Part shown: in pieces, positions 41,687 through 51,260 of the stretch
Layout of the letters: each line of letters opens with the position of its first letter
How positions within the stretch are numbered: position 1 is the stretch's first letter
DNA from: Frisingicoccus caecimuris
GTDB lineage: Bacteria > Bacillota > Clostridia > Lachnospirales > Lachnospiraceae
Assembly (NCBI RefSeq): GCF_004340975.1
Contig: NZ_SLXA01000008.1
Location: 1-64,000 of the forward strand
Direction: 5' to 3'
DNA length: 64,000 nucleotides
Made by a program: the position numbers and the translations under genes
Notes under the pieces: generated by a model
The model's input: only the letters and a program-made list of their open reading frames with translations
What the model was told of the DNA's origin: nothing
Database searches by the model: none

Positions 41687-43735
41687 CTATATCGCTCCTT
41701 CTTTCTGCATCTCCGCTATCGTCCGTTTCACAAGGTCCATTCCCTGAGCTTCTGTCATATTCTGAAGCTGAGCTCCGGCAATCGTACTATGACCGCCGCC
41801 GCCGATGCGTTCCATGACAAGCTGGACGTTAATTCCATCCTGACCCTCCATCGAACGTGCACTGACATAAATCGTTTCTTTTACCTGGGTAAATACAAAG
41901 GATGCTTTGATTCCTGTAATATTTAAAAGTTCATTGGCCACCTGTGCACCGACGATGGTCGGACTTTCCAGTCCCTCCGCAGGACAGGATGCATAAGCCA
42001 TATTATTTTCCATTTGCGCATGGCGCACGGCTTCCGCCCGGGCCCGGTAAATTTCCATGCTGTCTCTGAAAGCCAGATGGACGCGGGTAATATCCGCGCC
42101 ACTCTTTTTCAGGAAAGCGGCAGCTTCAAAGGTACGCGCCCCTGTCTTACTGGAGAAATTGTTCGTATCGATCATCAATCCGGCAAACATGGCATCCGCC
42201 TCAATCGGTCGCAGTTTTACGCCATCCGTAATATACTGTAAAATCTCGGCAACCATCTCGCAGGCCGATGACGCATAGGGTTCAATATAGGACAATACCG
42301 GACTTTCAATAGACTCGCTGCTCTGACGGTGATGATCCAGAATGACCACAGTTTTCGTTCGATTCAAAAGCTCCGGTCCTTCCGTGTAGGATGGACGATT
42401 CACATCCACCACGATCAGCGCCGTCTCCATATTCATGATCGCGGCCGCTTCGCTGCTTCTCAGGAACATATCCGGTTCATAATCCGGATTATTTTTAAAA
42501 TTATTAATAATCGGACGCACGGATGTCGTAATTTCATTAATAACAATATGCGCCGGTTTATTCAGGGATTTCGCTGCCCGATACACACCAATGGCCGAGC
42601 CAAAGGAATCTACATCGCCAATCTTATGTCCCATGATGATAACCTGGTCTTTTCCGAGGATAATCTGTTTCAGAGCATGGGCCTTCACACGGGCTTTCAC
42701 ACGAGTTCCTTTTTCCACCTGCTTCGTCTTGCCGCCATAGTAGGAAATTTTATCTCCGGCTTTAACAACCGCCTGATCACCGCCGCGGCCAAGAGCCAGA
42801 TCAATGGCATTCTGCGCCCACGTATAGGACTGTCCATAGGAAATAGCATTCATCCCCACACCGATACACAATGTGACAGACATTTCATTACCTATGTTAA
42901 TCTCCCGAACTTCATCCAAAATGGAAAAACGGCTGGATTGGATGGCTGACATATGTTTATGATTTACCACAAATGTATATCTGTCTTTTTCCACTTTAGT
43001 GATAATCGCATCATAAGACTGCATATATTTTGTAATCTTTCGCTCGATCAGAGCTGCCAGCAGAGACCGCCGGACCTCTTCCGTACTGTTCATGGCCTCT
43101 TCAAAATTGTCAATAAAAATAATACCGGCAACCAGTTTCTGCTCCTGATTTTCCCGAATATATCGCCGTATATCCGTCTCATCGAACATAAACATGGCAA
43201 TCAGAAGATTTTCCGGATGATCGAAGCCAACAAGATCATTATGCTCGGCAAAATCCTCCACATGCATCCGACAAAACTCTGTCCGATATACCCGATTCTC
43301 ATGGACGATTTCTAAATAGCACTTCTCCTCCATCTCCAAAACTTTCTGCAGATCCAGTGCAGGAAATACACTCAGAATATTTTTCCGTACAGCCGTGTTT
43401 CCAATAAGCTTTGACAGAGCCTCGTTCTCCCACATCAACTTTCCTGTCGCATCAAGAACTCCGTAAGGTACTTCCAGTTCATGAAGCAACTTTTTTTGTA
43501 CCTGACCAAACTGAAGACCAAAGTTAATCAATTCCTCCATAATAGCTGGCTTGGAATAAAAGGATACAACGACGGAAAATATCAGATGGACAAGAAAAAA
43601 AACGCCCATCAGAGCGCCTGCCTTATGGTCGATCACCGTAACGCCCAACGTCATAACCCCTACAATGATATTCAATATAATCGGCCATCGCAGGTACCAT
43701 TTCAAACGCCCTTTGATTTCCATATCATTTCTCAT
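41687..43735 (-). CDS. gdpP: GdpP-type cyclic di-AMP phosphodiesterase
   Basis: 682 residues. Two N-terminal membrane helices (about 15-60), a PAS-like domain (about 85-160), a degenerate GGDEF domain (about 175-310) and a DHH/DHHA1 phosphoesterase (about 340-682). The metal-binding motifs are intact: MGHKIGDVDSFGSAIG (D-x-D), IVVDVNRPSYTEG, ILDHHRQS (DHH) and GGGGHSTIAGAQ. It hydrolyses c-di-AMP and so tunes K+ and wall homeostasis. First gene of the operon; AGAGG precedes the ATG by seven bases. Confidence 0.95.
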   Translation of the reverse strand: MRNDMEIKGRLKWYLRWPIILNIIVGVMTLGVTVIDHKAGALMGVFFLVHLIFSVVVSFYSKPAIMEELINFGLQFGQVQKKLLHELEVPYGVLDATGKLMWENEALSKLIGNTAVRKNILSVFPALDLQKVLEMEEKCYLEIVHENRVYRTEFCRMHVEDFAEHNDLVGFDHPENLLIAMFMFDETDIRRYIRENQEQKLVAGIIFIDNFEEAMNSTEEVRRSLLAALIERKITKYMQSYDAIITKVEKDRYTFVVNHKHMSAIQSSRFSILDEVREINIGNEMSVTLCIGVGMNAISYGQSYTWAQNAIDLALGRGGDQAVVKAGDKISYYGGKTKQVEKGTRVKARVKAHALKQIILGKDQVIIMGHKIGDVDSFGSAIGVYRAAKSLNKPAHIVINEITTSVRPIINNFKNNPDYEPDMFLRSSEAAAIMNMETALIVVDVNRPSYTEGPELLNRTKTVVILDHHRQSSESIESPVLSYIEPYASSACEMVAEILQYITDGVKLRPIEADAMFAGLMIDTNNFSSKTGARTFEAAAFLKKSGADITRVHLAFRDSMEIYRARAEAVRHAQMENNMAYASCPAEGLESPTIVGAQVANELLNITGIKASFVFTQVKETIYVSARSMEGQDGINVQLVMERIGGGGHSTIAGAQLQNMTEAQGMDLVKRTIAEMQKEGAI

Positions 43736-43832
43736 TATATTACCTCTTTTTTCTGAATTATATCAATACAGGTAAAAGCAACTTATCCTATATTATAGCA
43801 TTTTACGAAGTTCTGGTAAACACTTTTCTCTA

Positions 43833-43861
43833 TTTCAAAATCAACGAATCTATAGTATAAT
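43833..43861 (+). promoter_or_regulatory. Promoter of the DJ-1/C_GCAxxG_C_C operon
   Basis: TTTCAA (43833-43838), a 17-base spacer and TATAAT (43856-43861); start codon at 43902. Confidence 0.65.
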
Positions 43862-43901
43862 AGGAACAATTACAAATATGATTGAAAGAAGGTGCCACCA
43901 C

Positions 43902-44459
43902 ATGAGTCGAGTTTGCATTTTTTTCGCACCGGGTCTTGAGGAAATTGAAGGTTTAACTGTTGTAGACCTGATGCGCCGTGCCGACATACCGGTCCGTATC
44001 GTTTCCATCAGCGATACACTGGAAGTCACCGGTGCCCATGGTATTCATATCACAGCGGATACCTGTTTTACCGACACGGATTTTTCAGATACGGAGATGC
44101 TGGTTCTGCCGGGGGGAGCCCCAGGGACCTGCAACCTGAATGCTTGCGAACCTCTCAAAGCTTTATTAAAGGAATTTTATGATAAGGGTAAATATATCGG
44201 AGCCATATGTGCCGCGCCTATGGTCCTCGGACATCTTGGCTTTCTTAAAGGCCGGAAAGCGACCTGCTATCCGGGCTTCGAAAATGACTTGATCGGCGCT
44301 GTCCATGTAACTGATGATGCGGTTATTGACGGACATATCATCACAAGCCGCGGTCTGGGCACCGCCATCGAATTTGCCGCTGCACTGATCGGCCTGCTGA
44401 CTGACGCGTCCATCGCGGAAGATATAAAAAAATCTGTAATGTATTCAAAGGAGAAATAA
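43902..44459 (+). CDS. DJ-1/PfpI family protein
   Basis: About 185 residues. DJ-1/ThiJ/PfpI fold with the start VCIFFAPGLEEIEGLTVVDLM (residues 3-23, the conserved E), and the nucleophile elbow cysteine in IGAICAAPMVLG (about 105-116), followed by CYPGFEN. This layout resembles the YajL/DJ-1 clade. Roles reported for the family include protein repair, glyoxalase-like activity and redox sensing. Start follows AAGGTG. It is followed two bases later by the C_GCAxxG_C_C gene, so the two form an operon with a shared redox role inferred. Confidence 0.88.
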   Translation: MSRVCIFFAPGLEEIEGLTVVDLMRRADIPVRIVSISDTLEVTGAHGIHITADTCFTDTDFSDTEMLVLPGGAPGTCNLNACEPLKALLKEFYDKGKYIGAICAAPMVLGHLGFLKGRKATCYPGFENDLIGAVHVTDDAVIDGHIITSRGLGTAIEFAAALIGLLTDASIAEDIKKSVMYSKEK

Positions 44460-44461
44460 CT

Positions 44462-44872
44462 ATGTCAGACAGAATCACCAAAGCTCTTGAAAATCACGAT
44501 AAAAATTATAATTGCTGTCAATCTGTTGCCTGCGCTTTCTGCGATCTGGTCGGCATTGACGAAGAAACCATGTTTAAAGCCGGAGAAGCCTTTGGTCTGG
44601 GCATGGGCGGTATGCACGGCACCTGCGGCGCTATCACCGGAGCCGTCCTTCTGGCCGGTTTTAAAAACAGTTCAGCCAACCTGGAACAGCCAAATTCAAA
44701 AGGGGCAACCTACAAGCTTTCCGCGGCTATCGTTAATGAATTCCTGAAAAAAAACGGAGCTATTGCCTGCTGTGACCTAAAGGGTGTTGAAACAGGAAAA
44801 GTTCTCCGTTCCTGCCCGGGTTGCATCGAGGATGCCGCACGGATTGCTGAAGAAATCCTCGGATTAAAATAG
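44462..44872 (+). CDS. C_GCAxxG_C_C family protein
   Basis: 136 residues. The family cysteine pattern is plain: NCCQSVACAF near the N terminus, MHGTCGAITGA (the GCAxxG-type core) and the C-terminal RSCPGCIEDAARI. The clustered cysteines suggest metal or redox chemistry. The family is widespread in anaerobes and its function is unknown. It follows a DJ-1-like gene by two bases and ends in a strong terminator. Confidence 0.9.
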   Translation: MSDRITKALENHDKNYNCCQSVACAFCDLVGIDEETMFKAGEAFGLGMGGMHGTCGAITGAVLLAGFKNSSANLEQPNSKGATYKLSAAIVNEFLKKNGAIACCDLKGVETGKVLRSCPGCIEDAARIAEEILGLK

Positions 44873-44900
44873 TAAAGGATATGTCTCTTGTTATATAAAG

Positions 44901-44936
44901 AAGGTCTCCGAAGCATCACTTCGGAGACCTTTTTAT
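44901..44936. terminator. Bidirectional terminator between redox operon and lctP
   Basis: A 13-pair stem AAGGTCTCCGAAG/CTTCGGAGACCTT (44901-44913 and 44919-44931) with TTTT after it on plus and A-rich sequence upstream for minus. Confidence 0.88.
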
Positions 44937-44945
44937 GTATCTTCC

Positions 44946-46628
44946 TTATGCGATCGGATTAAATCCGGAAAGAATCAAACCGCCAAGAATCAAAATAGTT
45001 AATGCGGCGTAGATCAGACAAGGAACCACGTTGGAACGCATCAGACGACCTTCGGCACCGATCGTACCACAAGTTGCACATGCAGAAACGATATTGTTTA
45101 CACATACCATGTTACCCATAGCACCACCCATAACCTGCATAGCCAGGATCAGCATTGGAGCCAGTCCAAGACGAGTTGCTGCTGCGTACTGAAGTGTGGA
45201 GAACAGTGTACAGGAAACAGTTGCTGAACCGGAAATGAAAGCTCCGATAACACCGATGATAGGCGCTACGACAATATAAGCTGTACCAAAGAGATCTGCA
45301 AGACCGTTAGCCATAACAATCAGCATACTGTCCATGCCGCTGTTATTGAACTGTGCACCGGACATCTTGAACAACTGAACCATGGCAATACCAAAAAGTA
45401 ATGCGATGGCAGCGCCGCCAACCATGGAGAAGGTCTGTTTCCAGGCAGCTTTCACACGTTCACCGTTCATCTTATGCAACGGAATGATCAGCAAGGCAAC
45501 AAGAATGAATGGAAGTACGCCCGGGTTCCAAGCCCATTTCCATGCAAAACCAACTTCAACACCGAAGATGGAGTTGATCGCGATGGCAAATGGTGGTGTT
45601 GTAACATTAAGAATCCCTTTGATACCAATCTGAGGAATACGTGTGATTACAAGGATGATAGCAATGATACCATATGGTACCCATGCCATAACAGGGGACA
45701 TAGTTGTTTCCACTTTCATGGATTCATCTTCCTGAACATCGGATGTAGATTTCCAGTGTTCGGCCCACTGAGAATGTTCCGGGAATTCAAACTTGCTCTT
45801 AGGAACAAAGATACCCTTTTTAGCTGTAACAACACAGATAACCAATGCGATCAAAGCACCGATCAACGACGGGAACTCTGGTCCAAGGAAAGCTGCGCAG
45901 ATCAAATATGGTACAACGAAGGCTACCGCTGACAATAAAATGTATGGGATAACTTCAATTGCATATTTTGTTGATTTGTCTTTACCGAACATCTTAACCA
46001 TCATAAATACAACGATAAAGATAATGATCGGACAAATAATCGCACTCGGGATAGCTACCCATTTTGTCAATCCTAATTTCCATGCTTCAGTATTCGTGAC
46101 ACCTGCAGCACCCAGCTCACTGGAAACCATGTTGAATGCGGTGTTTGTCGGTGTACCAACAGCGCCGTAGGCAACCGGCGTGCTGTTCATGATCAGGGCG
46201 CACATCGCTGCACAAAGCGGCGGGAATCCCAAACCAATCAACAACGGAGCAGCCAGAGCAGCTGGTGTACCAAAACCGGCAGCACCTTCAATAAATGCAC
46301 CGAACATAAAACCGATAATAATAACCTGAATACGCGGGTCATCACTCACGCTTGTGAACATACGGTTGATAACGCCCATACCACCGGACTGTTTCAATGT
46401 GTTCATGATCAAAATCGCGCCAAAGATGATAACGATGGTATCAATGGAATTCAGGAAACCGGCGATCGTCTGAGCAGCGATCGTGATGATGTCCATTTTC
46501 CATGCGGCAAAACAAACCACTGCTGTGATAAGCCATGCCAGCGGAAGGGCGATTTTTGCCGGCCAGTTAAATCCGGCCATAACAATAATTGTGACAATGA
46601 TTGGAATAAAAGCTATAATTGCATACAT
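44946..46628 (-). CDS. L-lactate permease family transporter, copy 1
   Basis: 560 residues, all membrane-embedded, about 13-14 segments. LctP motifs: [44 protein letters not shown] and the C-terminal [20 protein letters not shown]. The family imports or exchanges lactate (and glycolate) with protons. A close paralogue follows 0.9 kb away, and both have the same promoter core and TGGT-N3-ACCA palindromes upstream. No lactate dehydrogenase gene is in the window. The name lctP/lldP is used for such genes but the substrate is inferred. Confidence 0.92.
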   Translation of the reverse strand: MYAIIAFIPIIVTIIVMAGFNWPAKIALPLAWLITAVVCFAAWKMDIITIAAQTIAGFLNSIDTIVIIFGAILIMNTLKQSGGMGVINRMFTSVSDDPRIQVIIIGFMFGAFIEGAAGFGTPAALAAPLLIGLGFPPLCAAMCALIMNSTPVAYGAVGTPTNTAFNMVSSELGAAGVTNTEAWKLGLTKWVAIPSAIICPIIIFIVVFMMVKMFGKDKSTKYAIEVIPYILLSAVAFVVPYLICAAFLGPEFPSLIGALIALVICVVTAKKGIFVPKSKFEFPEHSQWAEHWKSTSDVQEDESMKVETTMSPVMAWVPYGIIAIILVITRIPQIGIKGILNVTTPPFAIAINSIFGVEVGFAWKWAWNPGVLPFILVALLIIPLHKMNGERVKAAWKQTFSMVGGAAIALLFGIAMVQLFKMSGAQFNNSGMDSMLIVMANGLADLFGTAYIVVAPIIGVIGAFISGSATVSCTLFSTLQYAAATRLGLAPMLILAMQVMGGAMGNMVCVNNIVSACATCGTIGAEGRLMRSNVVPCLIYAALTILILGGLILSGFNPIA

Positions 46629-46713
46629 GTTTTTTCCTCCCTCTCTTAAACCCTGTCAGCCTTTATTTTATCGTCCGAATCCTGCTAGATTCAGGATTCT
46701 TCTAATATTGTTA

Positions 46714-46742
46714 ATAATATTACAATATTCAAGATTAGTCAA
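46714..46742 (-). promoter_or_regulatory. Promoter of lactate permease 1
   Basis: On the minus strand TTGACT (46737-46742), a 17-base spacer and TATTAT (46714-46719). The sequence ATTGTAATATTATTAACA across the -10 is shared with the promoter of permease 2. Confidence 0.75.
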
Positions 46743-46922
46743 CACTTTTTAGACAATCCGCACATTAAATTGGCGCTTTTTTATCTTCATTTTGTTAAAT
46801 ATGTATCATTTTATTTTTTTAATTTATTTTTTTTGAATATTTTTTAAATTTGAATATGTTTTCTTTCTAATTTATTGTACATTTTGTACATATAAAAATA
46901 CAATGTGGACGACTATTTGGAA

Positions 46923-46968
46923 ATTGGTTAAACCATTCAAAACTTGATTCAAAATTGGTCAAACCATT
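46923..46968. promoter_or_regulatory. Two LldR/GntR-type operator palindromes upstream of permease 1
   Basis: TGGT-TAA-ACCA (46925-46935) and TGGT-CAA-ACCA (46956-46966), both flanked by ATT...ATT. Centres are 31 bases apart, about three helical turns. FadR-subfamily GntR regulators such as LldR and PdhR bind this motif type. Distance to the promoter is about 185 bases. Confidence 0.7.
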
Positions 46969-47017
46969 AAACACACTTTTTTGCTTTTTGTTTGTTATTT
47001 TCTTAACATTTTATTGT

Positions 47018-47050
47018 TAAAAAAACCCCAGTCTGTTTTTCAGTCTGGGG
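47018..47050 (-). terminator. Intrinsic terminator after the 114-aa membrane protein gene
   Basis: Stem CCCCAGTCTG/CAGTCTGGGG (47026-47035 and 47041-47050) followed on the minus strand by GTTTTTTTAAC. Confidence 0.85.
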
Positions 47051-47084
47051 CCTTATTCTTTCATACCCATCCGGGCATACTTAT

Positions 47085-47429
47085 TTATTTTCTGATGTTC
47101 TTATCTTTTGTTGCTTTATGCGCCGCATCCCGGATACTGATGTTCTGGCCACCTTTTATTTTAGAAGCGCTGGTCAGTTTCGGCTGTTTTTTTCCATGTC
47201 CGGATGCATTCATGTTATTTTTACTTTTCTTTTTACCACTCTTTATCTGTGCATTTCTTTCTTCTTCCGCTTTTTTCTCCATGCGCTTCTTAAAATCCAG
47301 ATAAAGACAGTACAAAACGATGGCCGCGCTGAAAAGAGTCATATAAAACCGGCTTGTACCCTGCAAATAACCAAAATAAACCATCACGCCCGCTCCCGCG
47401 GCAACCAGAATATACATAATGATAAACAT
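47085..47429 (-). CDS. Small membrane protein with basic tail
   Basis: 114 residues. Two close membrane segments (about 4-20 and 27-45) precede a highly basic, lysine/asparagine-rich cytosolic tail (KKMEKKAEEERNAQIKSGKKKS-type). I recognise no family. AGGGG lies before the ATG with eight-base spacing. It lies between the two lactate permeases on the same strand but has its own terminator. Confidence 0.6.
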   Translation of the reverse strand: MFIIMYILVAAGAGVMVYFGYLQGTSRFYMTLFSAAIVLYCLYLDFKKRMEKKAEEERNAQIKSGKKKSKNNMNASGHGKKQPKLTSASKIKGGQNISIRDAAHKATKDKNIRK

Positions 47430-47460
47430 CTCAAGTTCCCCTGCCTATCTCATAAAACTA

Positions 47461-47485
47461 AGGGCCATCGCAGCGCGACGGCCCT
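47461..47485 (-). terminator. Intrinsic terminator after lactate permease 2
   Basis: Stem AGGGCCATCG/CGACGGCCCT (47461-47470 and 47476-47485), then TAGTTTTA on the minus strand. Confidence 0.7.
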
Positions 47486-47539
47486 CTTATAGTATAATTT
47501 ACTCTTTTCCTGTCGTCAATCTTTTTTTAATCCCCATCA

Positions 47540-49225
47540 TCAGAGTACAGATACTAATCCCAGATTCATAACAATGAGGGATACGACAACGACAACAATA
47601 CAGAATGCAATACATGGAACAAAGTTTGTACGGATGATCTTACCTTCGTTACCCATCGTACCTGTAGTTGCACAAGCCGAAACAACGTTGTTTACACAAA
47701 CCATGTTACCGATTGCACCACCGTTGTTCTGGAGTGCAACGATAATAACCTGCGGCAAGCCAACCATGGTTGCCGTCTCAAACTGCAGACCGGAAAACAG
47801 TGTATTCGATACCGTATTGGAACCGGACATGAACGCGCCAAGAACACCGATCAGCGGCGCGATGATAATATATGCACCTCTGAAAATAGAACCAAGGCCG
47901 TCAGCCATCATGGTCAACATAGAACCAAGACCTTTAGATGCTCCATCCATCATATATGTAACGGTCACGCTATCATTTGCAGAATTACGGAAGATGTAAA
48001 CCATCGCAACACCAAACAAAAGTGCGATCGCAGCGCCTTTAACCTGATTCAGAGAACCAGCCCAGGCCGTTTTAACAGCCTTGCCATCCATCTTATGCAA
48101 AGCAATCGTAATAAGCGCAACAATGATGAAAATAACACCCGGATTCCACAGAATCGCCCAGCTCCAGTTGATTACCGGAAGTGTGATCTTAAAGCTCTTC
48201 ATAGCACCTGCCCAACTGTCCGGCTGTAAAGTGGACCACACACGAGTGATAACCAGTGCACCGCCGATAATGAAATATGGAAGCCATGCTTTCATCAGAG
48301 GCATATCCGACTGAGCCGGTTCGGAAACTTCAGATACGGACAGCCAGCTCTTATCCCAATTTTCCTTCGCATCGAAAGTCCATTCGTTCTTTGGCATGAG
48401 GAAGCCGCTCTTAGAAGTTGCAAGAACAACAAACAATGTAACAACGGCTGCTACAAGAGACACAAGCTCCGGACCGATAAATCTTGCAATTATAAGATAA
48501 ACAACGTCAAATACAACAGCTACAAATACGATAAATGGAAAAACTTCAAAAGCTTTGGAAACTTTTCTGTGTTCCGCATCTTTACCAAACATCGTAACAA
48601 GAATGATAATGCCGAGAGTAATGATAACAAAAGCGCCCACGGCCATGTTTACAGCTGAGAAAAAAGTCAGCTCTGAAAGAAAACCTTCCGCACTGTGCCC
48701 AAGATTTGTAACAGACTCAGAAACAACAGCAAATGCGGAGTTTGTCGGTGTACCCACCGCACCATAACATACCGGTACGGAGTTGTAGATCAGAGCAACA
48801 ATAGCGGCCGCCAATGGTGGGAAGCCCACGCTGATCAGCAGCGGCGCTGCAAGCGCTGCAGGTGTACCGAACCCGGCGGCACCTTCAATAAACGCGCCAA
48901 AAATGAAACCGATAATAATTGCCTGAATACGTGCATCTGAAGAAATGCCTGTAAACATGCGATTAATTGCAGCCATAGCGCCTGATGCAGATAAAGTGTT
49001 CATGATCAGGATAGCACCAAAAATGATAACCAGCACGGCGAACGCCTCAAGGAAACCGATGACCGTTTGTGTCACAGCGGCCGCAATACTCATCTTCCAT
49101 ACCGCAACACCAATCACAAACGCCAATGCCCACGCCAACGGAAGTGCTCTCTTCGCCGGCCAGTTAAAACCGACCATCAATACAACCGTAACAATGATAG
49201 GAATAAAAGCAATTATAGCATACAT
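47540..49225 (-). CDS. L-lactate permease family transporter, copy 2
   Basis: 561 residues with the same LctP plan as copy 1: [39 protein letters not shown] and [20 protein letters not shown]. Identity to copy 1 is clear but the middle regions differ, so the two may differ in substrate or affinity (D/L-lactate, glycolate). It has its own promoter with the same -10 context and two TGGT-N3-ACCA palindromes. Start at [12 protein letters not shown] is the same in both copies. Confidence 0.92.
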   Translation of the reverse strand: MYAIIAFIPIIVTVVLMVGFNWPAKRALPLAWALAFVIGVAVWKMSIAAAVTQTVIGFLEAFAVLVIIFGAILIMNTLSASGAMAAINRMFTGISSDARIQAIIIGFIFGAFIEGAAGFGTPAALAAPLLISVGFPPLAAAIVALIYNSVPVCYGAVGTPTNSAFAVVSESVTNLGHSAEGFLSELTFFSAVNMAVGAFVIITLGIIILVTMFGKDAEHRKVSKAFEVFPFIVFVAVVFDVVYLIIARFIGPELVSLVAAVVTLFVVLATSKSGFLMPKNEWTFDAKENWDKSWLSVSEVSEPAQSDMPLMKAWLPYFIIGGALVITRVWSTLQPDSWAGAMKSFKITLPVINWSWAILWNPGVIFIIVALITIALHKMDGKAVKTAWAGSLNQVKGAAIALLFGVAMVYIFRNSANDSVTVTYMMDGASKGLGSMLTMMADGLGSIFRGAYIIIAPLIGVLGAFMSGSNTVSNTLFSGLQFETATMVGLPQVIIVALQNNGGAIGNMVCVNNVVSACATTGTMGNEGKIIRTNFVPCIAFCIVVVVVSLIVMNLGLVSVL

Positions 49226-49302
49226 AAATAAAACCCCTCCTTTTGAATCCCTTTTCGAATCCCTTTTGCTTTTTTATTTGCAAGTTCCCTTTCATAATGT
49301 TA

Positions 49303-49331
49303 ATAATATTACAATCCGTTTTATTCGTCAA
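49303..49331 (-). promoter_or_regulatory. Promoter of lactate permease 2
   Basis: On the minus strand TTGACG (49326-49331), a 17-base spacer and TATTAT (49303-49308). The spacer end and -10 region match permease 1 over about 17 bases. Confidence 0.75.
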
Positions 49332-49522
49332 TACCTTTTTGGATATTTTGCATATTTTTTTTACTGTTTGTCCAATATTTTTGTTAATTATGTATCATGT
49401 TTTTGTTTTTTAATATTTTTTTCACAATTTTAAGAAAATAGTATATAGTTATTTTGTCTATTTTTTATTTTATTTTTTGTGCTTTTTGTCTTTTTTGTGT
49501 GGTTCACCAGTCAAAAAGCACC

Positions 49523-49570
49523 AAGTGGTTAGACCACTTAAAACACTTTTTCAGGATTGGTTGAACCATT
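49523..49570. promoter_or_regulatory. Two LldR/GntR-type operator palindromes upstream of permease 2
   Basis: AAGTGGT-TAG-ACCACTT (49523-49539, perfect) and TGGT-TGA-ACCA (49558-49568), with centres 32 bases apart. Each is followed by an AAACACTTTT-like stretch, also seen after the second site at permease 1. Confidence 0.72.
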
Positions 49571-49622
49571 TCAAACACTTTTTTGATATTTCATTAACAA
49601 TCATTCCCGTTTTCAGCAAACC

Positions 49623-49653
49623 AAAAAGAGAGCATCCTTTCGGACACTCTCTT
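49623..49653 (-). terminator. Intrinsic terminator after rpsR
   Basis: On the minus strand AAGAGAGTGTCC, GAAA loop, GGATGCTCTCTT, then TTTGG. It ends the rpsF-ssb-rpsR operon. Confidence 0.9.
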
Positions 49654-49678
49654 CAACTTCCCATTATATGCGCCTTAA

Positions 49679-49942
49679 TTAATCTACGATATAAGGCATA
49701 AGTGCGATATGTCTTGCTCTCTTGATAGCAACTGTAAGAGCTCTCTGATGTTTTGCACAGTTTCCTGTGATTCTTCGAGGAAGAATCTTACCTCTTTCAG
49801 AGATATATCTTTTTAATTTGTTTACATCCTTGTAATCAATTACAGCGTTTTTATCTGCACAATATACGCAGACTTTTTTTCTTCTGCGTCCGCCACGTCT
49901 CTTCATTGGAGAGTCGCTTCTTTTTTCTCTATCGAATGCCAT
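49679..49942 (-). CDS. rpsR: Ribosomal protein bS18
   Basis: 87 residues with the bS18 core: [37 protein letters not shown]-type region starting near residue 37, and a basic N terminus with a CVYC pair ([10 protein letters not shown]), the zinc-type cysteine form. It binds the 30S platform with bS6. Third gene of rpsF-ssb-rpsR. Confidence 0.97.
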   Translation of the reverse strand: MAFDREKRSDSPMKRRGGRRRKKVCVYCADKNAVIDYKDVNKLKRYISERGKILPRRITGNCAKHQRALTVAIKRARHIALMPYIVD

Positions 49943-49987
49943 ACTATTAACCTCCTAATCCAAATTCTAATTTCCGGAATCTAACAT

Positions 49988-50434
49988 TTAGCTGAAAGGT
50001 AATTCCTCATCCAAACCGTCCGGAATATTCATAAAACCATCACCTACAGGAGCACTCGGTGCTGCTGCCGCGGCCGGCCGACTGCCATAGGCTGCTGCGG
50101 ACTGGTCACTGGCCGCTTTGCTCTCGGCAAATTCCTGATCTTCCACAATGACGTCTGTCGTATAAACTTTAACACCGTCACGGTTTGTATAACTGCCGGT
50201 CTGGATTCTTCCGGACACAACAATACGGATACCCTGTCTGAAATACTTTTCCGCAAATTCTGCACTGCGTCCAAATGTCACACAGTTGATGAAATCTGCA
50301 TCCGGCTCTCCGGCTCTTTTAAATGTCCGATTGACCGCCAATGTATATCTGGCAACTGCTACCGGGCGTTCCCCCTGAGAATACCGTACTTCAGGATCTC
50401 TTGTTAATCTTCCCATCAAAATAACTTTATTCAT
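49988..50434 (-). CDS. ssb: Single-stranded DNA-binding protein
   Basis: 148 residues. OB-fold with MNKVILMGRLTRDPEVRYSQ and FINCVTFGRSAEFAEKYFRQG; the C-terminal half is low complexity (alanine/proline-rich) and ends in the acidic tip DEELPFS that binds partner proteins. Between rpsF and rpsR, the usual place of the primary SSB. Confidence 0.96.
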   Translation of the reverse strand: MNKVILMGRLTRDPEVRYSQGERPVAVARYTLAVNRTFKRAGEPDADFINCVTFGRSAEFAEKYFRQGIRIVVSGRIQTGSYTNRDGVKVYTTDVIVEDQEFAESKAASDQSAAAYGSRPAAAAAPSAPVGDGFMNIPDGLDEELPFS

Positions 50435-50465
50435 TTAGACTTACACCTCTTTCTGAAAATGAAAA

Positions 50466-50753
50466 TTAAGCGTCCTGTCTAATGCATAAATACCGAATTA
50501 CATTTTCCATGATGCGAACTCGCTGTTCAACTTCATTTGGACAATTAGAATCAGATTCGAAAGTAATGAAATAATAGAAGCCTTCTTTCATCTTCTGAAT
50601 TTCGTAAGCTAACTTTCTCTTACCCCATTCATCCACGTTTGTCACATTGCCACCGAAACGAGTAATGATGTCTTTAACCTTTTCTACGGTTGCGGCTCTT
50701 TCCTCATCTTCGATTTTAGTTGTGACAACAACGCATAATTCATACTTCTTCAT
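50466..50753 (-). CDS. rpsF: Ribosomal protein bS6
   Basis: About 95 residues starting MKKYELCVVVTTKIEDEERAA. The family signatures RFGGNVTNVDEWGKRKLAYEI and FESDSNCPNEVEQRVRIMENVIRYL are present. The ATG at 50753 follows GGAGGTG; longer in-frame starts have no site. It heads rpsF-ssb-rpsR. A stable hairpin in the leader (50781-50803) is a candidate for autoregulation by the bS6:bS18 complex. Confidence 0.95.
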   Translation of the reverse strand: MKKYELCVVVTTKIEDEERAATVEKVKDIITRFGGNVTNVDEWGKRKLAYEIQKMKEGFYYFITFESDSNCPNEVEQRVRIMENVIRYLCIRQDA

Positions 50754-50780
50754 GCTGCTGCACCTCCTTCTGGTCTTCTG

Positions 50781-50803
50781 GCCCTCTGTCATACGCAGAG
50801 AGC
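50781..50803 (-). promoter_or_regulatory. Leader hairpin upstream of rpsF
   Basis: Stem GCTCTCTG/CAGAGGGC with a seven-base loop, about 30 bases before the start codon. Many rpsF leaders bind bS6:bS18 through a CCG-containing bulge; I do not see that bulge, so the role is uncertain. Confidence 0.3.
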
Positions 50804-50844
50804 AAGGAATAATAAAAAACATATCACGATTAATCATGATAACA

Positions 50845-50868
50845 TAAAAAAAGACTTGTTACAAGTCT
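50845..50868 (-). terminator. Intrinsic terminator overlapping the DUF951 stop
   Basis: On the minus strand AGACTTG/CAAGTCT flanks the stop codon TAA and is followed by TTTTTTTATG. The 5' arm is within the last codons of the gene. Confidence 0.8.
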
Positions 50869-51041
50869 CTTTTTAAATTTCTGATATTTTTTTCCACCAG
50901 TTTCCTGGAAATCATAACAGGATGCCCGCAGCCGACACACTTCAAACGAAAATCCGCACCAATTCGCAGGACTTCCCATTCAAAACTTCCACAGGGATGC
51001 TTTTTTTTCAATTTTATAATATCCCCTACCTGAATATCCAT
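50859..51041 (-). CDS. DUF951 domain protein
   Basis: 60 residues. The DUF951 pattern is plain: MDIQVGDIIKLKKKHPCGSF, then WEVLRIGADFRLKCVGCGH and VMISRKLVEKNIR. The conserved cysteines (HPCG and CVGCGH) suggest zinc binding. Function unknown but often near rpsF or dnaB in Firmicutes, as here. The intrinsic terminator begins in its last codons. Confidence 0.9.
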   Translation of the reverse strand: MDIQVGDIIKLKKKHPCGSFEWEVLRIGADFRLKCVGCGHPVMISRKLVEKNIRNLKRDL

Positions 51042-51139
51042 AATAGCCTCGCATCAAAACATTTTCTATAAATTCCCGCTTCCGATGCTGCGCATAGGCG
51101 CATCCCGTCACGCCATGCGGGGTATGGTAAAAAAAAGCG

Positions 51140-51212
51140 AGCTACTGAGGGGATTCGAACCCCTGACCTACGCATTACGAGTGCGTCGCTCTACCGACTG
51201 AGCCACAGTAGC
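51140..51212 (-). tRNA. tRNA-Thr (anticodon CGT)
   Basis: The minus strand folds into a full cloverleaf: acceptor GCTACTG/CAGTAGC, D arm GCTCAGTCGGTAGAGC, anticodon stem ACGCA/TGCGT with loop CTCGTAA (anticodon CGT), and T arm AGGGGTTCGAATCCCCT. Discriminator T. No CCA is encoded. It decodes ACG (Thr). Confidence 0.96.
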
Positions 51213-51260
51213 CTGCTTTTCCATTATACCAAATTAATTGATTTTGTCCAGCCCTAAATA

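Noticed and set aside
42329-42949. 206-codon ORF opposite gdpP
   Set aside because: Antisense shadow of a well-supported gene; no domain, no initiation signal.
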